Origin: Pomphorhynchus laevis
Lineage: Eukaryota > Acanthocephala > Palaeacanthocephala > Echinorhynchida > Pomphorhynchidae
Direction of reading: 5' to 3'
Assembly (NCBI GenBank): GCA_012934845.2
Contig: WNNJ02000322.1
Span: forward strand, 62,001 to 126,000
Length of the DNA: 64,000 nucleotides
This document shows positions 37,081 to 48,007 of the stretch, piece after piece (the stretch's first letter is position 1; every line of letters begins with the position of its first letter). Below the pieces are notes generated by a model. That model searched no databases and was not told the DNA's origin. It saw only the letters and a program-made list of their open reading frames with translations. The position numbers and the translations under genes were made by a program.

Positions 37081-38954
37081 AATAATAAAAATTTATTTAA
37101 TGTGGCAAATGTGTACAAGCTGTACGCTTACAACTCCACAAACAAAAATGAAAAGGTCAAGCAGATAAATTGTTAAAATGGGATCGGATTTGTCGTTTGA
37201 AGCACGGCAGAGAAGTTGATTGGCGCACATGAATGGGCAGATGATTCCACGATAGAGGAGCAGCCACAAGGAAGGAGCGGAGGCCAAAGGAGGTAGAGTA
37301 GTTTGGGACATGTAAAAGAAGGGAATTACAGGAACGCAAGGAACAGTAAACAGGACGAGAATTATCAAGAAAAGGAAGGTTGAGAAATGAAGGGGTATGA
37401 AAAGTTACAAGGCGGAAAGCAACGATAAGAAGACGAATTTGAACACGACAATAAATTGTAGGCAAATCGAGAGAAGCAAGATGGTAGGATGTATGATCAA
37501 AACGACGAAGACGGAGGAGAATTCGGACAGCTGCGTTGACGATGCGTTGTAAAGGAAGAAGAGTGGATTTAGGTGAGTTGGAAAATAGACTAAGACAATA
37601 ATCGAGTCTAGAAAAAAGCAGAGATGATATGAGAGTCATACAAGAAGGGAAATCGATCAATCTACGAACTTGACGGAGGTTGCGGAGTATCAAGGTAGAT
37701 GAGCGTACTTTATCTCTAACGAAAGGTTTAAGTGAAAGTCGGTTGTCAAAATGGAAGCCTAGGACAACAAGATTATCAACGATAGGAAGAATTGTAGAAT
37801 TTAATGATACGGAGGGAGGTTCGAAGCCGAGGCGTCGAGGTAGGATCCACATAATTTTGGATTTATCAGGATTCAGAGAAAGGCGAAGGGAAGAAAGATG
37901 ATTGGAAATTGAGACAAGACAGTCCGAAGCGGAAAAGCTAAGATCGTGAATACGATAAACAGGTGCATGAGCATAGATGAGAATGTCATCAGCATATTGC
38001 ATAACATGGAAGTTAAATTTATGAGAAATCGAAGGTAAATCACCAAGAAGAGAGAAAAGTATAGGGCCTAAAACGGAGCCTTGTGGAACACCGGACGCAA
38101 TGGACGAAGGATGGGAAAGAGAAGAGTTAGAATATACGCTAAATGTACGGTTTGATAGATATGAAGAAAACCATGATACAGTGGGTAAAGAGAAGCCATA
38201 ATCATGACGAAGGCGATGGAGAAGAATCGAGTGATCGACAATGTCAAAAGCAGACGATAGATCAAGAGAAATTATGACACTACATAATTTATGATCGCGC
38301 GATATGAGTAAGTCGTTATAAACTTTAAGACATGCAATTTCGGTAGAGTAATTAGAGCGAAAAGCGGCTTGGAAGGGAGGAAATAAGTTAGAGGAATAGA
38401 GATATGTATTAACTTGCTTAAGAACGAGACGCTCAAGGAGTTTAGAGAGAGTTGGGAGAAGTGATATAGGACGGTACGAAGATGGTAGTGAGGAGTCAAG
38501 AGATTGCTTTTTGATGAGAGGACAAACAGCGGCGCATTTCCAGATGGGAGGAAATGTACGGCTACGGATGGACGAGTTGAACAATGTGGTTGGGAAGGGT
38601 AAGATAGAGGAGCAGATATTTTTAAGCAAGTGAGTGGGAATTGGGTCAGACGGAGAGGTTTTATTAGGTAATGACAGCAGAACTGAAGAAACTTGATCAG
38701 ATGAAACGGGAAGAAGGTGGAATAGTTCTGGGAGGGAAGTATTTAAAGATAAGAGTGGGTACAAGGGGGCTATGGGTAGTAGGGAAAGTAAATTAGATAG
38801 CTTAGTTTGTAGATAAGAAGAAAATTCATCAGGATTTATATTACAAGGGGTAGATGATCGTGAAATAATTGAGTTTAAGAGTTTCCAATGAGATTTAGAG
38901 TTGGAAGATGACTCGAGTTGATATCGCCAAAAGAGAGTACGTTTAGTACGTATA
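37081..38954 (-). mobile_element. LINE family A copy A4, young, 5'-truncated
   Basis: Inserted in repeat T with a perfect 10-bp target duplication AGAAATTAAT (37071-37080 and 38955-38964). It spans from the pre-RT linker to the 3' tail (stem-loop about 37105-37135, then AT-rich end). The RT frame is uninterrupted. No endonuclease or ORF1, so dead on arrival but recent. Confidence 0.9.
37157..38764 (-). CDS. LINE A reverse transcriptase, open frame (535 aa)
   Basis: Motifs in order: VCPLIKKQSLDSSLPSSYRP (fingers), FRSNYSTEIACLKVYNDLLI, IISLDLSSAFDIVDHSILLH, IASGVPQGSVLGPILFSLLG, MQYADDILIYAHAPVYRIHD (catalytic Asp pair), LSLNPDKSKIMWILPRR, LGFHFDNRLSLKPF-like, LRRFDHTSYHLASLDLPTIY, FGLRSFLVAAPLSWNHLPIH and the end HFNNLSA. 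Ends 76 bases from the element's 3' end. The true protein would start further upstream in a full-length element; the first Met here is only the longest open start. Confidence 0.88.
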   Translation of the reverse strand: MYPLLSLNTSLPELFHLLPVSSDQVSSVLLSLPNKTSPSDPIPTHLLKNICSSILPFPTTLFNSSIRSRTFPPIWKCAAVCPLIKKQSLDSSLPSSYRPISLLPTLSKLLERLVLKQVNTYLYSSNLFPPFQAAFRSNYSTEIACLKVYNDLLISRDHKLCSVIISLDLSSAFDIVDHSILLHRLRHDYGFSLPTVSWFSSYLSNRTFSVYSNSSLSHPSSIASGVPQGSVLGPILFSLLGDLPSISHKFNFHVMQYADDILIYAHAPVYRIHDLSFSASDCLVSISNHLSSLRLSLNPDKSKIMWILPRRLGFEPPSVSLNSTILPIVDNLVVLGFHFDNRLSLKPFVRDKVRSSTLILRNLRQVRRLIDFPSCMTLISSLLFSRLDYCLSLFSNSPKSTLLPLQRIVNAAVRILLRLRRFDHTSYHLASLDLPTIYCRVQIRLLIVAFRLVTFHTPSFLNLPFLDNSRPVYCSLRSCNSLLLHVPNYSTSFGLRSFLVAAPLSWNHLPIHVRQSTSLPCFKRQIRSHFNNLSA

Positions 38955-38964
38955 AGAAATTAAT

Positions 38965-39062
38965 TGTAAAAATAGGTGGTTTTCAAATTGAAGGTTGCAC
39001 CGTCCGCTATCAACGCTGATTTAATTTGAAAAAGTGATTTAATTTGAAAAATGTGATTTATT
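38965..39062. repeat. Repeat T, continued after LINE A4
   Basis: ATTGTAAAAATAGGTGGTTT then TTCAAATTGAAGG and CGCTATCAACGCTGATTT, as in T at 56790-56850 in reverse. Ends in short GTGATTTAATTTGAAAAA duplications before a LINE piece. Confidence 0.7.
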
Positions 39063-39064
39063 TT

Positions 39065-39452
39065 AAAAACGGTGATCGTTCACAGGTATGTGATTACCGG
39101 CCTATAAACCTGACGTGTATTTGCTGTAAAGTTCTCGAACGATTAATTTTATGACGGATCCGTCCCAACATGGATTTTGTTCCCGGAGATCAACATCCAC
39201 AAATCTTCTTGTTGCCCGGCACAATTAGTTTCAGTCGTTAGAATACGACTTCGATAGTGACATCCTGTATATCGACTTTGCCAAAGTGTTTGATACGGTA
39301 GACCATAGCATACTGTTGGAAAACTTACCGCTTATGGATTTGACCAACACAACGTGTCCTAGATCTCATCTTATCTTTGGAATAGGAAATCTGCAGTCCG
39401 TGTAGGAGATTCACTTTCCGATTGGGTGCGGGGTTCCGAGGGGCCCGAATCA
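39065..39452 (+). pseudogene. CR1-like (D-type) LINE RT fragment, N-terminal
   Basis: KNGDRSQVCDYRPINLTCIC, CKVLERLIL, DIDFAK-like with a stop (YIDFAKVFDTV in one frame) and GDSLSDW before the GVP loop. Stops and frameshifts throughout. Interrupted by a family B tail, then resumes at 39609. Confidence 0.65.
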
Positions 39453-39607
39453 ACTGCTTTCGACGTCAGCCGCGCTCTCTCCTTTGTCACATTCAAGCAC
39501 ATCCGCCGTTCACACCTTCTCAACACATGATTTACATTTTTGTTTTGTTGTGGTCATGTAAGCGTGCGCTGGTACGCATTTGCCACTTTAAAATAAATCT
39601 TTTTTAA
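39453..39607 (+). mobile_element. LINE family B 3'-end fragment
   Basis: About 155 bases: the last RT codons (LLCHIQAHPPF frame shadow), TGATTTACATTTTTGTTTTG, stem-loop GCGTGC/GTACGC, ATTTGCCAC and AAATAAATC with T-rich end. It is inserted within the D-type LINE piece. Heavily 5'-truncated insertion. Confidence 0.8.
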
Positions 39608-39608
39608 C

Positions 39609-40205
39609 GGATTTGGATACTCTTTCTAGCTGGGTACGAGACAATAAAATTAGATTGAGCATAAATAAATGTACCTCAATGCACATTGACCATAAGTTTG
39701 GAGATCCTCGCTATTTCATCGGTTCCGTCGTATTACCTCTTATTGACCACATCAATGATTTGATAATAATTCTTCACAACAACTTGAAAACGAGAATAAA
39801 CACTGATGCGATTTGTTCCAAGGCTTTGAGAATACTCGATGTTATCAGGAGATGCTTTTTCCGTCTCAGTAGAAAACTTTCTATTCTTGTTCAACGCTTA
39901 TTTATGAAACATGATAATGTATTTCTCCGGTGTGTTGTCTATAGTAACTAGAACGGATGATCTTCAGATAGAGAGAGTGCTTAGAAAAGCAACCAAATGT
40001 AGTTCAGGTTTATGGGACCTCCCCTACCATGACCGCTTATCGCTCTTAAATATGAAGGCCATGTATCTTATGCGAATCACTTTGATGACGGAAGCTCGTA
40101 CGAGAGGGTATGAATTCACTATTAATCGGGTTTGCACGCTGTTGAAAAGGCTCAACAGTCTGGTCGACAGAGTTACCAAGGAATGGAATAACCTTTTTTA
40201 GAAAT
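39609..40205 (+). pseudogene. CR1-like (D-type) LINE RT, C-terminal part
   Basis: TDLDTLSSWVRDNKIRLSIN, KCTSMHIDHKFG, LPLIDHINDLIIILHNNLKT (LGV-x2-D-x-L area), DVIRRCFFRLS, then a frameshift and LQIERVLRKATKCSSGLWDL, PYHDRLSLLNMKAMYLMRIT and RVTKEWNNLF. Matches the post-palm domain of CR1-type RTs. Confidence 0.68.
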
Positions 40206-40284
40206 AGTGCGGAAAAATTCAAAACTAATATTTATCAAGAAGGTACTAGGAATCTCAACCCTTCATATTATCATATATATCCAA

Positions 40285-41362
40285 ACATTACTTTCACGTC
40301 TGTTCTAATTCATAATCCTTCCCTCCAATCCCTAATTTTTGCGGCATCCCACAAGGTTCAGTCCTAGGTCCCTTGCTTTTCTCTCTTCTGCTTGGCGATC
40401 TCTCTTCGTTTATCAAACCTTACTTATTTTACGTCATGTAATACGCCGATGACATCTTCATCTATGATCATGCACCCGCACATCGCATATACGACATCGG
40501 CATTTCTGCATCCAACTGTATTTCTTCTATTCTATCTACAAAGGTCTCTCCAATCTCCATATCGTTCTAAACGCCCACAAGTACAAGATAATGTGGATAC
40601 ACCCCGTAAACCAAGCATATCTCATCACACTGTATCTTTTGCCTCATCGATTATCCTCATGGTAAACAATCTCACTTTATTAGGCTTCCATTTCGATGAT
40701 CACTTTTCCCTTAAACTCTTCGTCCGCGACAAGGTCTGCTCGTCTAACTTAATTCTCAGTGGCATCCGCCGTATCTGCAACCCAAATTGACTTCCGTTCT
40801 TGTAATCTCTTCTTTCATCGTTTATCTTCCCTAAAATCGATTACTTCCTCAGCCTTTTCGCAAATTCTCCAAAACCCATCATCCTACCCCTACAACGAAT
40901 AATCAACTCCGCCGTTCGAGTGCTCTTTCGTCTCCGTCGCTTCGACCACAATCCACATATCTTGCCCAACTCTCCTGGCCCACAATCAACATACGCATCA
41001 ATCAAACTCCGCCTTCTTCTCGTAACTTTTCGTCTCATCGCTTTCGGCTCCCCATCGTTCATCAACCATCCTTTCTTAAACGACACTCTACCCACCTCGC
41101 TATCGCTGCGTTCCCGCCATACCCTCTTACTCAACGTTCCCAATTACTCCAACAACTATGGTCTCCGATCCTTCCTCCTCGCCGCCCCACTTGCCTGGAA
41201 TCAACTTACTCTCGACGTCCGCCGCACTCCATCCTTTATCACATTCAAACACATCCTCCGTTCACACCTTCTTGACACATGATTTACATTTTTGTTTGTT
41301 GTGGTCATGTAAGCGTGTGCTAGCACGCATTTGCCACGTTAAAATAAATCTTTTTTATAGTG
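40285..41362 (+). pseudogene. LINE family B copy B5 (RT C-terminus and 3' end)
   Basis: From the GIPQGSVLGP region through CNTPMTSSS (shadow of YADD), LGFHFDDHFSLKLFVRDKVC, LFRLRRFDHNPHILPNSPGP, LPNYSNNYGLRSFLLAAPLA, ending FKHILRSHLLDT and stop. 3' tail with stem-loop GCGTGTGCTAGCACGC near 41312 and AAATAAATC end. Multiple frameshifts. Confidence 0.8.
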
Positions 41363-41595
41363 TAGGAACGTAAACGTTCTTTGAAGAGTGGAAGCGACGA
41401 GGAAGAACGGATGTACGCTGGCAAAGAATTCCTGGCAATCAGAGCGCCGAAGATAAAAATAGCGGTGCCCATAATTGATTAAGTGTTGAGGGACGGGAAC
41501 AAGTAGATAATTACTTGATTGTCGAGCAAAGAGGGCAAAACAGGAATCATCAAGATAAGCAAGGCGCAAGTAGAATGGTGAGAATATTATACTTC
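41363..41595. other. Spacer between two family B tails
   Basis: About 230 bases without a repeat match that I recognise. A minus-strand frame (41339-41626) reads through it and both neighbours. No family motif. Confidence 0.35.
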
Positions 41596-41870
41596 TTATA
41601 CCTCGATATCGCTGCGTTCCCGTCATACTCTCTTACTCCACGTTCCCAATTACTCCAACAACTATGGTCTCCGATCCTTCATCCTCGCCGCCCCACTCGC
41701 CTGGAATCAACTCCCTCTCAACGTCCGCCGCGCTTCCTCCTTTATCACATTCAAACACCTTCTCCGTTCACACCTCGACACATGATTTACATTTTTGTTT
41801 TGTTGTGGTCATGTAAGCGTGCGCTGGCACGCATTTGCCACGTTAAAATAAATATTTTTTTATCAAACAA
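41596..41870 (+). mobile_element. LINE family B 3'-end fragment B6
   Basis: About 275 bases beginning at CGATATCGCTGCGTTCCCG (RT C-terminus), through WNQLPLNVRRASSFITFKHL, stop, TTTGTTTTGTTGTGGTCATG, stem-loop GCGTGC-GCTG-GCACGC (41817-41832) and AAATAAAT. Followed by a 15-bp fold-back (41854-41868 / 41875-41889). Confidence 0.85.
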
Positions 41871-41889
41871 AAAAGTTTGATAAAAAAAT

Positions 41890-42112
41890 CTCGTGCTAAT
41901 TATAGAACTGACATTTCCAAACATCGTCAAGGATCTTGTGCCTCCTGTTTCCAGAATCAACGTATACAAAACTGACTACACCACTATTGCCGTACTTTTG
42001 TCACATCATCAGTGGCTTGATCCATTCTCCGTAGGCGTAAGCAAGGCATGGAACGATTTTCGAGACGTGCTCCGTCACATGAACGGAGCACGTCTTTCCT
42101 GATCAGTCATCA
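41890..42112 (+). pseudogene. Possible LINE RT C-terminal scrap
   Basis: Open frame 41893-42102 (LTFPNIVKDLVPPVSRINVY, TDYTTIAVLLSHHQWLDPFS, VGVSKAWNDFRDVLRHM). The R-x-x-Y-x-T-x(n)-F-S-V-x-V-x-K-x-WN order resembles the end of CR1-type RTs. It ends in a 13-bp fold-back (arms 42063-42075 and 42083-42095). Confidence 0.4.
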
Positions 42113-43450
42113 ACTGAAATCACTCAGCTTTCCTTTGATCGTGAAGAAAAACGTCTACGTGAAATTAAAGGAGAATCTTTCCTTACGATAAGAAATGTAA
42201 ATGTAAATTTTCGCGTTGTTAATCGTCCGAAAATTCAATGGCGACCAGTTCCTCCTTCTCGCCCCCTTCTATAGACAATTCCGATTATCGCTCGTATTGC
42301 ATTAGTCTACTCAACATTCGTTCTATCCAAATAAAACTGACCGTCTCAACACATTTGCCCAACAATCAGTTAACATTATCATACCAAATGTAATGATCTT
42401 GCTATCTGTAGTTTACGTTCAACATGATTTTCTCTTGTTGATTAGGCCTGCTGTTCTGATAATACTTTATCAACATCCACGTCGAATTACGGTGGGATTG
42501 CCCCTTTGCCCACGCTCCTTCGTCTCTCATAAAAATTAATTGTTCTCTAGCTCTTAATCTTTCGGATTACTTATCTGTAGATCATATCATTCTTTTCCAC
42601 TTGAACTCGCTATCATATATCGTAATGGATCTTCCCATCATTCCTCCAAGTTCTTCGATGAACTAGCTAATCTTTCTTATTATTCACTTTCAGCACACTC
42701 GCTGTCTGTACTAGATGATTTCAACATTCGCTTGGGTCACTCTTTCGATTCAGATTCCATCAAACTTGTAAACATACTTTCCAACCATAATTTCCATTTA
42801 CTTCGAACCCCTCCTACTCATATACTTGGCTGTACCCTTGATATAATTGCAACTCCGTGCAGTTTCTCTACACGTTTCTTTTAATATCTCAGATTCTGGT
42901 CTCTCTGACCACTTTCTACTTATCCTAAATCTTACTCATCAGCTTGCTCCCCCTCGCCGATCACACACTCGTAAGCGTTCTCGAAGCACATCATGGATTG
43001 AGTCTAATTGTGTAATTTATAAGCGTAGCATGTGTGAAGCTTTTCGCATTTATCTCTGTTTCATCAAACAAGATTCTACTTCTGTCTAATCCGAGCTCGT
43101 GATGATTACCTAAATATTCGTCGTTCCAATTACTCTCTCCTACGAAGTAAGCGTACACTATTCTGTCAGAATAAGCTCAATTATTCAGACCCAAAGTATA
43201 CTTGGCACACATTAAACTCACTTCTCTCAAGTTCTTCAACACTTACTCTACCTTCCTTGTGGCTTCTCTTCTTTAGTGGAATATTCTGCCCATTCATATA
43301 CGTTAATCAACCTTAATGTCGTGCTTTAAACGTCATATCAGATCACATTTAAACAATTGAACTAATTAATCTGTATGAGTTTTGCTGTGTTTTTTGTTAG
43401 TGGACTTGTCAGCACACAGCTGACACGCATTGGTAACTTTTAATTGATCA
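42113..43450 (+). pseudogene. LINE family E copy E1, internally deleted
   Basis: ORF1 C-terminus (REIKGESFLTIRNVNVNFRV, VNRPKIQWRPVPPS), an APE piece (SVLDDFNIRLGHSFDSDSIK, PPTHILGCTLDIIATP, ISDSGLSDHFLLILNLTHQL with catalytic SDH), a linker (ARDDYLNIRRSN-like), then a jump near 43240 directly to the 3' end (FKRHIRSHLNN, stop, GTCAGCACACAGCTGACACG stem-loop region). RT deleted. Related to A and B but distinct. Confidence 0.75.
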
Positions 43451-43481
43451 CGATGGATACCACAATCAAAAAATTATGTTA

Positions 43482-43578
43482 AATTGTTTATTTGTTATAC
43501 AAATAAATTGTTTATTTGTTATACAAATAAATTGTTTATTTGTTATACAAATAAATTGTTTATTTGTTATACAAATAA
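43482..43578. repeat. Tandem palindromic repeat, 4 x 24 bp
   Basis: Unit ATTGTTTATTTGTTATACAA plus ATAA, each containing the palindrome TTATTTGT-TATACAAATAA. It lies between the tail of E1 and the start of E2. Confidence 0.92.
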
Positions 43579-43589
43579 ACAATATTTTA

Positions 43590-45395
43590 TAGATTGTGAT
43601 ATGTATCTACTTGTCTCCTCAGAGTATCGTGACGACTACCTAAATATTCGTCGTCCTATTACTCTCTCCTACGAAATAAGTACACACTTTTTTGGCAGAA
43701 TAAACTCACTTCTTCAGACCCAAAGTCTACTTTGCGCACTTAAAACTCACTTATCTCGCGTTATTAAACACTTAGTGACATCAATCTAAACTTGTTTTAT
43801 TCTTATCTTCAATCTAAATCTGATAATACTTTATCATCTATCCATTCAACTCGCCAAGCATCGACTGCCTCAATACAATTATGTCTTCCTGAACTTTTTT
43901 TTTATCACCTTCCAGTTTTTTCTGACAGTTTCAAACATTCTCTTTTCATTGCCCAACAAATTTTCTCCTGCCGACCCTCTTACAAGTACATAAGCTTATT
44001 TGCTTTTCGGTATCTCCGCTTTTGACAACCTTATTCAATTCTTCTATCCGCAGCGGCACTTTTCTGTCAACCTGGACATCTGACATTGTTCATCCACTTC
44101 TGAAAAAGCACTCTCTCGACAGTTCACTTCCGTCCTCATATCGTCCTACATCTCTTCTCCCAACCTTATCAAAACTCTTCTAACTTCTTGTGCTTAATCA
44201 AGTCAATACCTATCTTCTATCGTCAAATTTATATCCCCAGTTTCAACCTGCTTTTCGTTTTAATCATTCTATCGAACATCGTCAATCATTATATTCTTCT
44301 CTATCGGCTCAGACATAACTATGGACTCTCTAACTCCGCTGTAGCCTGGTTTTCCTCTTACCTATTTGACCGTTCTTTCAGTGTTTATTCAGCTTATTCT
44401 CCCTCAACCGTCTTCTCTCGCACACGGTGTTCATCAAGGATCAGTACTAGGTCCTGTTCTTTTCTTCCTTATTCTCGGTTATCTCTCTCTTTAATAACCA
44501 GAACACACAATTTTCATGTTATGCAATATGTTGACGACATTTTCATCTACTTTTATTTGCATCCTATCCGTTTCCCAGCACTTTTATTCATTTCGCCTAG
44601 CACTAAATCAAGCAAAAATCAAAATCATGTGGATAAGTCCCTCTCTCCTCAGCATTACTCCACCTACCGTATATCCCTACTCAACTACTCTTCCAGTCGT
44701 TAATGATATCGTACTCATCGCTTTCCACTTGACAACCATCTTTCTCTCAAGTCATTTGTTTCCGATAAGTCCGCTCCTCGTTCGTGCTACTTCGTGATAT
44801 TCGCCGTATTCGTAGGTTGATCGATTTTCACTCCTGTCTTTCCTTTTATCAGCTCTTTTATTTTCGCGAATCGATTATTGCCTTAGCGTGTTCTCCAAAT
44901 CTCCCAAAATTACCCTCCAACCTCTCCAACGTATTGTAAACTCATCAGCTCGTGTTCTTCTATGTCTATGCCGTTCTGACAACATATCTCAAAATATTTT
45001 CAGTCTTTCCTATCATCCCACAATTAGCCATCATGTACAGTTTCATTTGATTATCCTGACCCATAATGTACTGCATCGCAATTCCCCTTCATACTTACAT
45101 CTTCCATATCTCGATGAATCTCGTCCTGCTTCTTTTTCCTTAAGATCATCTCATTCCCTTCTCATCTACAATACAAATTATTCTACAAATTACCGCCCCC
45201 GTTCCTTCTCTGTTGTTGCTCCTCTTGCTTGGAATTCACTTCCTCTGTGCATCCGCTCGACTTCCTTGTTAACGAACTATTCAAAATTCGTCTGCGGGAT
45301 TATTTTTTATCAGTGCGATCATTTTCTTTATTCTTATTAGACTTGTAAGCGCGCCGTTGGCACGCATTTGCCACTCAAAATAAATTTCTCTTTTT
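43590..45395 (+). pseudogene. LINE family E copy E2 (linker, RT, 3' end)
   Basis: Begins with the same linker as E1 (EYRDDYLNIRRPITLSYEIS). RT pieces: SGTFLSTWTSDIVHPLLKKH, SSLPSSYRPTSLLPTLSK, a deletion across the palm, VAWFSSYLFDRSFSVYS, QGSVLGPVLFFL, MQYVDDIFIYFYLHPI (YVDD), NSSARVLLCLCRSDNISQNI, FSVVAPLAWNSLPL. 3' tail with stem-loop (GTAAGCGCGCCGTTGGCACG) and AAATAAATTTC. Many frameshifts, older than A. Confidence 0.75.
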
Positions 45396-45414
45396 TAAAA
45401 CTCATTATTGATAA

Positions 45415-45650
45415 TAAAAGATGAAATTATTGCTCATTATTGAAGATAAAATATCAAAGAGATGAAAATTTTATTCGATATTTCGCTAACCTTTGTTAGA
45501 ATATTTAGAAAACCCTACTACACCAGGTCTCGATACATTTAAGGTCGCGTTGTAATTTTCTGAAGATGCTAACAGAGGTAAGCGAAATATCAAATAAAAT
45601 TTTCCTTCTTTCTTTGATCCAGCTTCAATAATTCTTTATCATTATCAACT
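45415..45650. mobile_element. PLE-terminus-like repeat, solo copy
   Basis: Inverted halves AAAATTTTATTCGATATTTC (45478) and GAAATATCAAATAAAATTTT (45585) with TCTGAAGATGCTAACAGAGG between, ending CTTTGATCCAGCTTCAATAA. The same block frames 13378-13797 and precedes the PLE at 14180. Confidence 0.6.
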
Positions 45651-45670
45651 ATTTCAAATTAAAAGTGATA

Positions 45671-47219
45671 TTATTATCTATTTCGAACACCCACCAATAC
45701 CAGAAGGGACTCCAAACCACACACAAGTTGAGCCACTCAACGAGGCAGAGGTCAACGAGGCAATAATGAAGATTAAGCCGGGTAAAGCCAACGGACCAAA
45801 TGATGTGACGGCGGACTTCTGGAAAATCAACACGGATGAGTGGACAACATGGCTAACGAAGCTTCTCCAGAAGATTGTTGACGCAAAAGAGGTGCCAGAA
45901 GACTGGAGTCGAAGCACAACTATCCCAATCTGGAAGCAGAAAGGAATCCCAGCAGATTGCCAAAACTACCGGCCAATCCGTCTTCTCAACCACACCATGA
46001 GGATTTTAGAGAGAGTGCTCGACAAGAGAATATATGAACACGATCAAACTAACTGTTAACCAGGCAGGCTTTGTGCGCAACTGTGGAGCCATCGATGCAA
46101 TACACTCAGCCAGACTACTCCTTGAAAAGCACAGAGAGAAGAAGCAGCCCCTCCATGTAGCTTTTCTGGACCTTTAGAGGGCACAGAGTCCCTCATGATC
46201 TCTTAATGTACGCCCTGAAATTCAGATAAATACCGGGGGAGTCGATCGAATGGGTGAAGATAATGTACAAAGAAACTACGAGCAGTGTGTTAACATCAGC
46301 GGGAAAATCCAGAGAATTCCCAGTCTCAGTAGGTGTACACCAATGATCTGCACTTTCCCCATTACTATTCATCATAGTTATGGACGTAATTACGAAAGAC
46401 CTGCAAAGACAAGCACCGTGGACCATCCTGTATGCCGACGATGTTATGCTTGTATCTAAGGACAAACATGACCTTGAGCAGCAAGTGCAGCAATGGCACG
46501 ATCGCTTAGCACAGTTTGGGTTGAAACTGAACACAGCCAAAACGGAGTATATGACGACGAACAAGAGCGTAGATGTAAGCATATCAGTCAATGGCGTGCC
46601 TCTGCCAAAGACAAATGCGTATAAATACCCGGGTCAGTTATCTCCAGCACAGAAGGAGTGGCAAAAGATGTCACTACTCGCATCAAAGCTAGCTGGACAA
46701 AATGGAGAGCAGCCACTGGAGTCTTGTGTGACAAACGTATGCCAGACAAACTCAAATCGAAGTTCTACATAAGCGTGATACGGCCTGTAGCAAAGTACGG
46801 TGCTGAGTGCTGGGTAATGACACAGAAGCAGAACGTAAGCTGGGATGTATGAAAACGAAAATGCTAAGGTGGGTCGCGGGAAAAACTCGCCAAGACCATA
46901 TTCGTAAGGGAGACATCTGAAAGCGATTCGGCGTAGCACCCATGGCCGACAAAGTGAGAGAATCAAGGCTGAGATGGTATGGACATGCACTGAGGGCAGA
47001 CGTGAACACACTGGCGCAGGCACTACTTTAATTCGAGGTCAACGGAAAGAGACCAAGAGGAATACCAGAGAAAAGATGGATGGATACCCTCCTGAATGAT
47101 ATGAAAATGGTCGGACTCATTCCCGAAGACGCAGCGGATAGGGCATTTTTGTACCAGTGAACGCGGCAAGCGGACCTTGCCAAACGGAATAAACACTAAG
47201 AAGATGTTATTATCTATTT
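45671..47219 (+). pseudogene. RTE-clade LINE, 5'-truncated, with 13-bp duplication
   Basis: Element 45684-47206 flanked by TTATTATCTATTT (45671-45683 and 47207-47219). RT: NEAIMKIKPGKANGPNDVTA, KLLQKIVDAKEVPEDWSRST, TIPIWKQKGIPADCQNYRPI, LNHTMRILERVLDKR, NQAGFVRNCGAIDAIHSARL, VAFLDL, WTILYADDVMLVSKDKHDLE (YADD), LNTAKTEYMTTN, then MPDKLKSKFYISVIRPVAKY, GAECWVMT and FGVAPMADKVRESRLRWYGH, KRPRGIPEKRWMDTLLNDMK. Strongly RTE-like. Several frameshifts and stops; no poly(A) tail. Confidence 0.88.
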
Positions 47220-48005
47220 ATTATCATGTACAGACTTAGCTCTAAGGGTTAAAGCTGATTACACACGGCGGAAAATCAATCAAATTGGTAAGTTAGAATT
47301 GATAACAAGTCAGCCTGGTCGTATATGCATCGTGGAACTCTGTTCTTGAAAGCGAAGAAATTGGTGACAACAGAGATATCTTCCGACAAACTATTCAAAA
47401 CATACACTGCTCGTTTAGGAAGTCTTTAAATTTTTGCAGCTTACCCGGCATTTTTTAATCAGCATCTTACAATTGCCTCACAATCTATTTCCTCGAAAAA
47501 TAACTGCATTCACAGGAAAACCATAAGAGGATGTACAATTGGTCATAGCGCGATCGAATCATGAAAAAGATAGCGTTACCTCACTAACAAGACTTTCAAG
47601 CATCTTAATCGTGAAGTAAGAATCCCTTGACAACACAACCAGGAAGCACGTCTAAGTACATTTTTCAAGTTAATCAACTCACCTTTAGCTGTTGGAAAGG
47701 TTACCTGTACACAGTGCTCAATAGATTCACTAAAGGACAATAAAGTTTGGCTAAGATTAAAGACGATTAGGCACGTATCGCTTTCAACCGCCCATGATCA
47801 CTGTTTGATCTTGTCTTTAGAAATTTATGAATTATCACTACCAGATTGGAATGTTCTGAAACGCGCTTGATTAATTTTGTTGTCAAATTTATTTTTACTA
47901 CAAATTAATTGACTACAATTTATTTCGTCCATTTATTTTGACGTCAAAACGAGTTTCATATCTATCCAATCCCATCCTAATACACTTTGTCGCGTTAAAT
48001 ATTAA
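47220..48005. other. Unassigned region
   Basis: Nearly 800 bases with no frame I can assign. It could be the decayed 3' part of the minus-strand LINE F that starts at 48445, but I see no diagnostic motif. Confidence 0.35.
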
Positions 48006-48007
48006 AC

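Noticed and set aside
40841-41143. Arg-rich minus-strand frame, and similar Arg-rich frames at 29168, 49393, 50862, 59842
   Set aside because: All are antisense shadows of LINE A/B coding sequence, repeated wherever those families occur.
45545-45600. CTGAAGA...GCGAAA in the PLE-type repeat as a working hammerhead
   Set aside because: CUGANGA and GAAA are present, but no NUH site with a pairing stem III could be found on either side.
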